The position numbers and the translations under genes were made by a program. Positions 1 through 6,797 of a stretch of DNA of 9,898 nucleotides are shown in pieces (position 1 is the first letter of the stretch; every line of letters starts with the position of its first letter). Below the pieces are notes generated by a model. The model was not told the DNA's origin. It worked only from the letters and a program-made list of their open reading frames with translations, and searched no databases. The DNA comes from Alistipes sp. (GTDB lineage Bacteria; Bacteroidota; Bacteroidia; Bacteroidales; Rikenellaceae), in assembly GCA_017501025.1 (NCBI GenBank), contig JAFVXS010000225.1:1-9898 (forward strand). Reading direction: 5' to 3'.

Positions 1-92
1 AGAAATTCGTCAAGAATAGCATCTGAAATCTGATCGGAGACCTTGTCAGGGTGTCCCTCCGACACCGACTCCGATGTAAACAAAAATCCCAT
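1..92 (-). CDS. metK: S-adenosylmethionine synthetase, N-terminal fragment (runs off window)
   Basis: Reading the minus strand from the ATG at 92-90 gives 30 codons starting MGFLFTSESVSEGHPDKVSD, followed by QISDAILDEF, with no stop before the window edge. The segment TSESVSEGHPDKVSDQISDA is the hallmark N-terminus of MetK, which makes S-adenosylmethionine from methionine and ATP in the cytosol; the His of EGHPDK is part of the ATP site in the family. Only about 30 of roughly 400-430 family residues are visible. The start is fixed because the conserved block begins five residues in; an AAGG lies 8 bases upstream, though Shine-Dalgarno use is weak in this phylum. A SAM-II-like aptamer and a promoter lie upstream, which fits feedback control by the enzyme's own product. 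Confidence 0.95.
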   Translation of the reverse strand, partial: MGFLFTSESVSEGHPDKVSDQISDAILDEF

Positions 93-160
93 AAGTTTTA
101 CCTTTTTACTATTAAAAAACAATAAAATTACGGGAGAAATGGCTGTTGTATAAAAGAATT

Positions 161-213
161 GCTGTTTTAGCGATTTTTTATTGTGGTTGCAATCAGTCCA
201 AATCTCTCCACAA
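161..213 (-). promoter_or_regulatory. SAM-II-like riboswitch aptamer in the metK leader
   Basis: On the minus strand a 6-bp stem P1 pairs TTGTGG (213-208) with CCACAA (186-181). The enclosed loop carries GATTT and ATTGCAA, and P1 is followed by an AATAAAAAAT stretch and GCTAAAACAGC (171-161). This order (stem, AUUU, AUUGCAA, stem, A/U-rich linker, GCUAAAA tail) matches my recollection of the SAM-II (metA/SAM_alpha) consensus. A CTG in the loop (196-194) can pair with CAG in the tail (164-162), as needed for the H-type pseudoknot. The element starts within a few bases of the predicted transcription start and ends 68 bases before the metK ATG. Seen: the motif order and both pairings. Known: SAM-II binds S-adenosylmethionine and lowers expression of downstream genes. 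Inferred: it controls metK. No clear intrinsic terminator is visible between aptamer and ATG. Confidence 0.85.
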
Positions 214-221
214 GTGCGGTG

Positions 222-251
222 CAAAGATATAAACTTTTTTCGGAATACAAA
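222..251 (-). promoter_or_regulatory. Bacteroidota-type promoter of metK
   Basis: The minus strand shows a -7 element TATCTTTG (229-222), a perfect TAnnTTTG, with TTTG (251-248) 18 bases upstream as the -33 element. Transcription should start near 215-217, just before the SAM-II-like aptamer, giving a leader of about 125 bases. The -33 element lies in the T run of the upstream gene's terminator. Confidence 0.75.
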
Positions 252-275
252 AATCGGGCGAGGATTCCCGCCCGA
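248..275 (-). terminator. Rho-independent terminator of the galM-deoD-nuclease operon
   Basis: On the minus strand CGGGCG (274-269) pairs with CGCCCG (260-255) around a short loop that can add two G-C pairs. A T-A pair extends the stem outward, and it is followed by TTTTTG (253-248 region). It lies about 38 bases past the stop codon of the small exported protein at 313, so it closes that transcription unit before the metK promoter. Confidence 0.8.
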
Positions 276-312
276 CAACTCTGCATAGCTATATTTCTCG
301 ATAGTCCTTGTA

Positions 313-657
313 CTATTTCAGCAGCTCCTTTACGGTGCCGACCGCCTCATTGACAGCCGAGCCGACAGCATCGGTAACCTTCTTGGTTTTGTTGCGGATA
401 ATCAATGCATTGAGTTTATAGTTAAGGCTATCGACCTTATCGCGATCCTCTTCACTCATATCGGCAGCAACCTCCTGATACTCCTCACGGTACTTACCAT
501 ACTTCTCGATAGTCTGTTTCCAATCCTCCTCATCATAACTCTCGTGATTTTCGATTACACGCTCGGCAAAGATGGTGTAACGCAACAAGAAGTACTCCGA
601 ACGGATGCCGGCAACCATCGCCACAAGCAGAGCCACAGTTATAAGTATCGATTTCAT
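313..657 (-). CDS. Small exported protein of unknown function
   Basis: This 114-residue ORF starts 17 bases after the nuclease stop codon and is probably co-transcribed with it. Residues 1-17 (MKSILITVALLVAMVAG) form a short positively charged, then hydrophobic stretch that looks like a signal peptide or membrane anchor; there is no lipobox cysteine. Residues 37-75 are acidic and rich in Trp/Tyr (DWKQ, EKYGKYREEYQ) and look helical. Residues 88-114 are Lys/Val/Ala-rich and could form an amphipathic helix. The spacing of Trp and Tyr recalls small Bacteroidales periplasmic domains of unknown function, but I do not recognise the family firmly. It ends in TAG and is followed by a strong terminator. 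No function is assigned. Confidence 0.75.
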   Translation of the reverse strand: MKSILITVALLVAMVAGIRSEYFLLRYTIFAERVIENHESYDEEDWKQTIEKYGKYREEYQEVAADMSEEDRDKVDSLNYKLNALIIRNKTKKVTDAVGSAVNEAVGTVKELLK

Positions 658-674
658 CGCAGTATGGATTTAGG

Positions 675-1454
675 CTATTTATCGAAATAGCGATTCAGAA
701 ATGCAGCCAAACGATAGCCGGCATTGCGAATTTGGATATCAATCAAATCGCTCGACTTCTCGACTGTTTGTGGGTCCAAATCTACCGTATTGTGTGGGTT
801 GATATCATAAATCACACGGTTACGAGTACCGCAGTCGCGAGCCCAATCATACAACGTACCACGCTGTATGCGTTTGATTTCGCCCTTCTTGCAGTTGTCC
901 AACTTGGCAGCAACCTCCTCCGGTGTGCTCTTCTTTCCATAGAGTCGCTCCGGAATACCATCATACAAGCCGTGGAACGTCTTAATCTTCTTGCCGTTGA
1001 GTTTGCAAGGCCAGAAGCAACGAGGTCCCGGAACGTACGAGTGTGTAGGGCAGTGCATATCGCCAACAAAGTGGAGTGCCATACGCAAATTCATCACGAC
1101 AGCCGAGTCGGTCAATCGCTCGTAGTGTGCAAGGTTGTATTCAGCAGTCTTTAATGCAAAGATTGCATCACCCTTATAGAGTCGTGGGTTTGGGTCGTAC
1201 TCGCCATTCTCATCGACATTATATACGTGCCACGAAGTTGTATAGGCAATCTCCTTATCCTTGCGGTGGTAATCCATCCACAAAGCATCCTTCTTCAAAT
1301 CGTAAGGCATATACTTGGCAATATTCGCCTTTGCCTTCTCGGTAAGGTGGTTCTTGGCAATCTCAACAATCGTTGTATGTCCCAAACGCCCCCACGCAAA
1401 AACGCTCTGTGTAAAGAGCAAAATCAATGTTACTAATGTTAAAATCTTCTTCAT
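675..1454 (-). CDS. Secreted S1/P1-type zinc-dependent nuclease
   Basis: The 259-residue product starts MKKILTLVTLILLFTQSVFA, a classic signal peptide, and cleavage after Ala20 leaves mature Trp1. An upstream ATG at 1499 would add 15 residues in front of this signal and is less likely. S1/P1 nucleases bind three zinc ions, one through the N-terminal Trp, and hydrolyse single-stranded DNA and RNA to 5'-nucleotides. Visible ligands in mature numbering are Trp1 and His6 (WGRLGH), Asp41 (WMDY), His56 (SWHVYN), the His/Asp/His cluster in LHFVGDMHCPTH, and His/Asp in FHGLYDG. The set appears complete, so the enzyme should be active, probably in the periplasm or outside the cell. It lies 66 bases behind deoD with no clear terminator between, so co-transcription with the salvage enzyme is likely but not certain. 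Substrate preference cannot be read from sequence. Confidence 0.93.
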   Translation of the reverse strand: MKKILTLVTLILLFTQSVFAWGRLGHTTIVEIAKNHLTEKAKANIAKYMPYDLKKDALWMDYHRKDKEIAYTTSWHVYNVDENGEYDPNPRLYKGDAIFALKTAEYNLAHYERLTDSAVVMNLRMALHFVGDMHCPTHSYVPGPRCFWPCKLNGKKIKTFHGLYDGIPERLYGKKSTPEEVAAKLDNCKKGEIKRIQRGTLYDWARDCGTRNRVIYDINPHNTVDLDPQTVEKSSDLIDIQIRNAGYRLAAFLNRYFDK

Positions 1455-1520
1455 ATTAAATTGAGTATTAAATATTTTCAAATGAGCGTAACGCAGCAAA
1501 TCCCCAATAGAACAACTCTT

Positions 1521-2234
1521 TTATATAATTGAGAACGCTATCTCCATCATATCAGTAAAAGTCTTCTCTCGCTGCTCCGCCGTAGTCTCCTCGTGGGTAA
1601 CAAGAGAGTCGGAGATGGTGCAGATGCAGAGAGCCTCATTGCCACTCGCTGCGGCATTCATATAGAGTGCCGATGCCTCCATCTCGACCGCAAGCACTCC
1701 CATCTTCTGCCACTTATGCCAAGCCTCGGGGTCGGCATTGTAGAAGATTTCGCTTGCCAAAATATTGCCCACACGGAAATTCACGCCCATAGACTCTGCC
1801 TTCTCGACGGCTGCACGCAACAGCGGGAATGATGCAATAGGTGCAAATGTACCCGGAAGGTTGTATTGGTGTGCATAGTTGGAGTTGTCGCACGCACCTT
1901 GTGCAATAACGATATCTCCGATATGCAGGTCGGGTTGATATGCACCAGCCGAGCCTGTGCGGATAATGCGTTTTACGCCGTAAAAGTTGTAGAGTTCAAA
2001 GGTGTAGATGCTAATCGACGAGATACCCATTCCGTGACCCATTACTGATACACGCTTGCCCTGATACGTTCCCGTATAGCAGTACATTCCGCGTACCTGA
2101 TTGACAAGCACAGGGTTTTCGAGATAACGCTCTGCCATAAATTTTGCACGCAGGGGGTCGCCCGCCATAATAACGCGGTCGGCAATCTCGCCATATTTAG
2201 CCCCGATATGAGGGGTTGGTGTCAAATCTGCCAT
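1521..2234 (-). CDS. deoD: Purine nucleoside phosphorylase, DeoD type
   Basis: The 237-residue product reversibly phosphorolyses purine (deoxy)nucleosides to base and (deoxy)ribose-1-phosphate in the cytosol. Family marks are HIGAKYGEIAD near the N-terminus, GDPLRA (25-30, phosphate site), RGM (48-50), SVMGHGMG (63-70), IRTGSAG (91-97, phosphate and ribose site), VEMEAS (183-188, ribose-binding Glu) and SDS followed by THEETT. Asp209 and Arg222 match the catalytic Asp204/Arg217 pair of E. coli DeoD, and the length is close to the E. coli protein (239). The start MADLTPTPHIG matches the family; an ATG at 2276 would add 14 odd residues overlapping galM. It follows the galM stop by 11 bases, so both are in one operon. 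The C-terminus is a few residues shorter than in E. coli, with no key residue lost. Confidence 0.96.
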   Translation of the reverse strand: MADLTPTPHIGAKYGEIADRVIMAGDPLRAKFMAERYLENPVLVNQVRGMYCYTGTYQGKRVSVMGHGMGISSISIYTFELYNFYGVKRIIRTGSAGAYQPDLHIGDIVIAQGACDNSNYAHQYNLPGTFAPIASFPLLRAAVEKAESMGVNFRVGNILASEIFYNADPEAWHKWQKMGVLAVEMEASALYMNAAASGNEALCICTISDSLVTHEETTAEQREKTFTDMMEIAFSII

Positions 2235-2245
2235 AATATTTCGTT

Positions 2246-3394
2246 TTAATTTTGTGTCATAAATTTGTAGATACATTTGTGACGGTAGGTCTCGCCAACA
2301 TCGAGTCGTACCGATGGGAAGTTGTCGTGATTTGGAGCATCGGGATAGCCCTGTGACTCAAACACAACAGCTCCACGATATAGTATCGGACGCTCGTATT
2401 TACCTGCATAAGAGCCATCAAAGAAGTTGCCGGCATAGAACTGCATCGCCACCTGATCGCTCCACACCTCCAACACACGCCCGCTTTCAGGCTCATAGAG
2501 ACGGGCAAATTGCACTACCTCGCCATTATCCTCACGGTCAATTATCCAATTATGGTCGTAACCGTAACCTAAACGCAACTGCTGGCACCCCACATCGTCA
2601 ATACGGCTGCCAATAGTATGAGGCTCACGAAAATCAAACGGAGTACCCTCAACCGACATCTTCTCGCCCGTAGGAATCATCCGCTCATCGATAGCCGATA
2701 TTGCCGAAGAGTTTATCGTAAGCTGGTGATCAAGAATTGTTCCGCAACCCTCGCCCGCAAGGTTGAAAAATGAGTGGTGCGACAGATTCATCACCGTAGC
2801 CTTGTCGGTAGTACCCCAATACTCAACCTCAAAGCAGTTGTCATCGGTCAAGCGATAGAGCATATCTATCGTACGGTTGCCGCCAAAACCATCCTGTCCG
2901 TCGGGCAGTGTCGTTGTGAAGAGAATTTGGCGTCCGTCATACTCTTTTACGTCCCACACAATACGGTCCACACCTAAAATACCTCCGTGAAGGGTCTGTC
3001 CGTTGTCGTTTTGAGGCAGGTGGTACTCCACGCCATCCAACGTAAAACGCCCCTCTGCAATGCGATTGGCAACAGGGCCTACGGCTGCACCCAAAAAGCG
3101 TTCACCCGTATTGTTGATATATCGGTCAATATTATCATAGCCAATCGCAATATCCGACAATCGGCCATAGCGGTCGGGAGTCCACAGTGCCACAACTCTT
3201 GCTCCGTAGTTGGTCACCTGCATTGTGATTTCTCCCGCTTTGAGTGTATATATCGATGTAGAGCGCCCATCAATGGTACGTTCGAAATCGGCTTTATCAA
3301 TCAACGCAACCTTCGACTCTATTAAACTACAACCGGTCAATAGTATTGACATCCACACTGCACATAGGATAAAAAATACCATACGCACCTTCAT
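2246..3394 (-). CDS. galM: Aldose 1-epimerase (galactose mutarotase) lipoprotein
   Basis: The 382-residue product interconverts alpha and beta anomers of aldoses such as galactose. Residues 1-22 form a lipoprotein signal with lipobox LLTGC (Cys22), so it is probably anchored in the periplasm or outer membrane, whereas E. coli GalM is cytosolic; exported mutarotases are common in Bacteroidota. Family motifs in order are NRIAEGRFTLDG (110-121), TLHGG (His136), NLSHHSFFNL (His207, the likely general acid), YDHNW (Asp280), QFYAGNF (318-324) and FESQGYPDAPN (Glu346, the likely general base). All the main catalytic residues known from Lactococcus GalM have counterparts. It is first in the minus-strand operon, behind a promoter at 3438-3468, with deoD 11 bases downstream. 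Sugar specificity is not decided by the sequence, so the symbol is by family. Confidence 0.93.
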   Translation of the reverse strand: MKVRMVFFILCAVWMSILLTGCSLIESKVALIDKADFERTIDGRSTSIYTLKAGEITMQVTNYGARVVALWTPDRYGRLSDIAIGYDNIDRYINNTGERFLGAAVGPVANRIAEGRFTLDGVEYHLPQNDNGQTLHGGILGVDRIVWDVKEYDGRQILFTTTLPDGQDGFGGNRTIDMLYRLTDDNCFEVEYWGTTDKATVMNLSHHSFFNLAGEGCGTILDHQLTINSSAISAIDERMIPTGEKMSVEGTPFDFREPHTIGSRIDDVGCQQLRLGYGYDHNWIIDREDNGEVVQFARLYEPESGRVLEVWSDQVAMQFYAGNFFDGSYAGKYERPILYRGAVVFESQGYPDAPNHDNFPSVRLDVGETYRHKCIYKFMTQN

Positions 3395-3437
3395 TTTGGG
3401 TTAAATTTGCACCATATCAGCACATTATACTACGATA

Positions 3438-3468
3438 CAAAACTACAATTTTTTTTCAAAATTCGCAA
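3438..3468 (-). promoter_or_regulatory. Likely promoter of the galM-deoD operon
   Basis: The minus strand has TAGTTTTG (3445-3438), which fits TAnnTTTG, and TTG (3468-3466) 20 bases upstream as -33 element. The predicted start lies near 3432, giving a leader of about 37 bases to the galM ATG. The -33 element falls in the same region as that of the divergent ung promoter. Confidence 0.55.
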
Positions 3469-3495
3469 TTTATCGCTCTATTTTTTATATCTTTG
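3462..3495 (+). promoter_or_regulatory. Likely promoter of ung
   Basis: The plus strand shows TATCTTTG at 3488-3495, a perfect -7 TAnnTTTG, 24 bases before the ung ATG, so the leader would be under 20 bases. The -33 element is weak: TTCG at 3462-3465, with a 22-base spacer, is the nearest candidate. Confidence 0.6.
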
Positions 3496-3519
3496 ATTTG
3501 CAAATAGAGAATCAAAACT

Positions 3520-4182
3520 ATGAATGTACGTATCGAGCCGAGTTGGCACCGGGTATTGGCTTCGGAGTTTGAAAAGCCATACTTCCGAACACTCACAGAC
3601 TTTGTCCGCGAAGAGTATATGCACAAAACCGTATTTCCATCGGGCAGAAATATATTTCGGGCTTTCGACAAGTGCCCGTTCGACAAAGTTAAGGTTGTGA
3701 TAATCGGGCAAGACCCATATCACGGCGAGGAGCAGGCAAATGGCTTGTGCTTCTCGGTTAATGACGGTATCGCACACCCACCATCGCTGCAAAACATCTT
3801 CAAAGAGGTCGAGAGCGATATCGGCACACCTATCCCCAAGAGCGGAAATCTCGACCGATGGGCCGAGCAGGGAGTTTTGTTGCTGAACGCTGTATTGACG
3901 GTACGTGCCCACGAGGCCGCATCGCACGCAGGGCGTGGCTGGGAGCAGTTCACCGATGCCGTAGTACGAGAACTCAACCAGCGACAGCAGAATATCGTCT
4001 ATATGCTGTGGGGCAACTATGCACAACGCAAGGGCTCGATTGTCGATACCACACGCAACTGCATCTTAAAGGCTGTCCACCCATCGCCCCTCTCGGTGTA
4101 TCGCGGATTTTTCGGCTCTCGACACTTCTCGCAGGCCAACGCCTATCTACGCAGCGTAGGCAAATCGGAGATTATCTGGTAG
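3520..4182 (+). CDS. ung: Uracil-DNA glycosylase, family 1
   Basis: The 220-residue cytosolic repair enzyme removes uracil from DNA as the first step of base excision repair. Both active-site signatures are present: GQDPYH (63-68) with the water-activating Asp65, and HPSPLS (187-192) with catalytic His187 and the minor-groove loop. LLLN (120-123) supplies the uracil-binding Asn123, and FS within GLCFSV supplies the stacking Phe. WGNYAQ (164-169) and FFGSRHFSQAN (197-207) are further family blocks. The length equals that of typical bacterial Ung (220-230). The start is the first ATG after the promoter, and no in-frame alternative keeps the usual N-terminus. It is a single-gene unit, divergent from galM and convergent with the efflux operon, and ends in TAG just before a hairpin terminator. 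Confidence 0.97.
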   Translation: MNVRIEPSWHRVLASEFEKPYFRTLTDFVREEYMHKTVFPSGRNIFRAFDKCPFDKVKVVIIGQDPYHGEEQANGLCFSVNDGIAHPPSLQNIFKEVESDIGTPIPKSGNLDRWAEQGVLLLNAVLTVRAHEAASHAGRGWEQFTDAVVRELNQRQQNIVYMLWGNYAQRKGSIVDTTRNCILKAVHPSPLSVYRGFFGSRHFSQANAYLRSVGKSEIIW

Positions 4183-4201
4183 TCGCACATCGCCTTCCCG
4201 C

Positions 4202-4246
4202 AAAAAACAGAGTGGCTCTCCTTCGCAAGACAGCCACTCTTATTTT
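4202..4246. terminator. Bidirectional terminator between ung and the efflux operon
   Basis: AGAGTGGCT (4209-4217) and AGCCACTCT (4232-4240) form a perfect 9-bp stem around a 14-base loop. On the plus strand it is followed by TATTTT, ending ung. On the minus strand it is followed by G and six T (from A6 at 4202-4207), ending the efflux operon. The minus-strand T run is the stronger one. Confidence 0.85.
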
Positions 4247-4264
4247 GGTTAGGTCTCTCGGCAG

Positions 4265-4558
4265 CTAAAATGTGCCACCAACCTCCCACCAAAAGAGTCG
4301 CAAGCCGAGTTGCGGGTTGGCCTCATCAAGAGCCTTTACAACAGTCATAAACGGTTGCAACTTCTCATCTTCAATGATTGAGATAAATGCCGAGTTAAGC
4401 GTTGGCCATACATAGTCGCCCAAGTGTGGCTCACCCGTTGCTGTACCGCAACCCTGAACCTCCTCCCACGAAGTATAGCCTCGGATGCCCAACTTCTTCA
4501 TCTCGACAAAGACCTCATCCAAAAGGGCCTGATTACACGATAAAAATATTGCTTTCAT
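4265..4558 (-). CDS. PII-like small protein at the end of the RND efflux operon
   Basis: This 97-residue protein has no signal peptide, so it should be cytosolic. The predicted order beta-alpha-beta, loop, beta-alpha-beta fits the ferredoxin-like fold of PII signal proteins: strand 1 MKAIFLSC, helix 1 ALLDEVFVEMKKLG (about 11-24), strand 2 YTSWEEVQGCG (28-38), a short T-loop-like segment to YVW (50), strand 3 NSAFISIIED, helix 2 LQPFMTVVKALDE, strand 4 GLRLFWWEV. The GCG after strand 2 recalls the G-x-G of PII nucleotide sites, but the loop is much shorter than in GlnB and lacks the usual uridylylated Tyr. It resembles the PII-like/DUF3240 type proteins known beside RND efflux genes. It lies 24 bases after the RND stop and before the operon's terminator, so a role in sensing or tuning the pump is inferred. 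The ligand is unknown, and a CutA-like trimer without ligand is possible. Confidence 0.7.
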   Translation of the reverse strand: MKAIFLSCNQALLDEVFVEMKKLGIRGYTSWEEVQGCGTATGEPHLGDYVWPTLNSAFISIIEDEKLQPFMTVVKALDEANPQLGLRLFWWEVGGTF

Positions 4559-5932
4559 CTCTTCTTCTTTTTTTCTGTAAAACTATGCGTTTTTCTTTGC
4601 CAATTGACGCTCGCGACGACGCTCGCCACGCTTTGCAAACGATGTAAACAACACCGGAATAAGGAACAATGTTACGAGTGTCGAGAACGAAAGACCCCAA
4701 GCGACAACCATACCGAGTGAGTTCCACATCTCTGCACCTACACCGTTACCCACAGCCATAGGCACCATACCCATAACGGTTGTCAATGTGGTCATAAGGA
4801 TTGGACGCAGACGCGAACGACCGGCTGTCACAACTGCCTCATAGATTGGCAACTCACGGCCAATACAGAGTCGGGTGTAATCGATCAACACGATACCGTT
4901 GTTCACCACGATACCAACCAACATCAACAGACCAAGCAGACCCATAATACCAAGCGGAGTTCCCGTAATCCAAAGTCCGAGGAATACACCCACCAACGCA
5001 AACGGCATTGAGAACATAATCACAAATGGATAGGTCAGCGACTCGAACTGCGATGCCATAATCACAAAGACAAGGATAATCATCAGAGCCAACAACATAA
5101 ACATATCGCGGAATGTATCCTGCTGATCCTCATATGCACCACCAATCTCCCAAGTAATGCCGGCAGGAATCTCCATAGCATTGAGCTCTTGTACTGTTGC
5201 ACCGATAAGGTCAGACATTGCATAACCGTGACCTACCGAACCCGAAATCTTCACAAATCGCGAACGGTCCTTACGCTCGATTGTAGGAGGGGTCTCGGTC
5301 TCGATTACTCGACCAACATCACGTACCTTCACAGGTTGACCTGTCGAGGTGTTATAGAGTGTGATATTCTCGATCTCCTCGGTCGATTCACGGAACTTCT
5401 TTGCATAACGCACCAAAATATCGTACTCCTCACCATCCTCACGATAGTAGGATGCAACCGAACCATTCACACGGTTACGAAGGAACGTCGCTGCGGTAGC
5501 AACGTTCTGACCGTGCATAGCCAACTTCTCGCGGTCGAATACAACCTGATACTCCGGCGTATATTCATCACGCGAAATCACAACCTCCGTACAAGCCTCC
5601 AAAGCGAGCATACGTCTCTTGATTTCGGCAGCGATACGGTCGGTCTCGGCAAGGTCGTAGCCATACAACTCAATATCAACCGAAGCCTGACCACCGGCAC
5701 CACCCTTCTGTCCCGACTCGATAACCTCGAATGTACGAATCTCCGTATAGCCTGCCAAATCCTTACGCATAAGGTCGGCAATCTGTGTCAGCGTACGCTC
5801 ACGCTCGGTCTTACGCACCAACGATATGTTGAGCGAGATATGGTGTGTACCATTCTCCTGAATAGCCATAAACGTATTGTCGGTATCGGCAGTACCTTCG
5901 GTAACACCGATAGTCTTAATCTCCGGATAGTT

Positions 5933-5935
5933 CTA
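5933..5935 (-). other. In-frame TAG stop inside the RND gene
   Basis: The codon sits in the same frame as the conserved sequence on both sides: RIDKQFR before it and NYPEIKTIGVTEGTADTDN after it. Corrected position is residue 586, after the first membrane half. One base change from CAG, AAG or GAG would make it. TAG serves as the normal stop in ung, the nuclease, the small exported gene, the PII-like gene and the RND gene itself, so genome-wide recoding is unlikely. Confidence 0.9.
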
Positions 5936-6791
5936 GCGGAACTGCTTGTCGATACGCAGAGCCACGTCACGCGTAATATCCTGACGAGTACCAACCGGCA
6001 ACTTCACGGTAGCCGTAATACGGGCATTATCCTGCACAGGGAAGAACTCGGTTTTGAGTCGAGGGCCGATAAATACCAACGTTCCGATAAACAATACAAT
6101 CGAAGCAAGCACAAAAGTCTTACGGTGATATACACACCACTTCAATGCCTTTGCATAGACATCGTCCAAAGCACCCATTGCAACATCAACATAACGTTGC
6201 AACGACGACTTTTTCGGATTCTGCTTCATAATCAACGAACAGAGTACCGGAGTAAAGGTCAATGCGGCAGCCATCGAAACGGTCAGCGTAATGGTAACCA
6301 TCCAACCCATAGGTTTGAAGAGGATACCTGCCATACCCGAAATCATAGTCAATGGCAAGAACACAGCCAAAGTTGTCAGCGTAGATGCAATAATCGAGAC
6401 ACCAACCTCCTTTGTTGCGAAGATTGCAGCCTGCTTGACACGCGAGCCTCTATCCACGTGCGAAGTGATATTCTCCAACACCACAATAGCATTATCGACA
6501 ACCATACCAATAGATATGGAGAGCGACGACATTGTGATAATATTGAGTGTATCACCCGTAGCAAGCAGATATATCAAAGCCGACAAAATAGAGATTGGAA
6601 TGGTCAGCACGATGATAAACATTGCACGCCAACGACCGAGCATCAACATTACCACAAACATTACGACGATAAATGTGGTAAGAATCGTATCCAACAACGA
6701 CGATGCTGTATCGAGGATATTGTCCGAAGTATCCACGAATGGAACAACAGTAACATCCGATGGCAATGTTTTACGGATATCCTCCAACTCC

Positions 6792-6797
6792 TTTTTT
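6792..6797 (-). other. Frameshift site (A6 homopolymer) in the RND gene
   Basis: The minus strand reads GTG AAA AAA GGA GTT, and the frame ends a few codons later. Removing one A gives GTG AAA AAG GAG TTG GAG GAT ATC, which restores VKKELEDIRKTLPSDV, the normal continuation of the family. A one-base gain in a homopolymer is both a common mutation and a common sequencing error. Confidence 0.9.

Noticed and set aside
1455..1520. A terminator or promoter between deoD and the nuclease gene.
   Set aside because: Only a 3-bp GCG/CGC palindrome is present and no TAnnTTTG box with proper spacing was found, so neither is called.
4583..5869. The C-terminal 428 codons of the RND frame as a separate gene starting at the ATG at 5869.
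   Set aside because: Conserved RND sequence continues in frame for 22 codons upstream of this ATG up to the TAG, and no ribosome site is seen; it is the 3' part of the broken gene.
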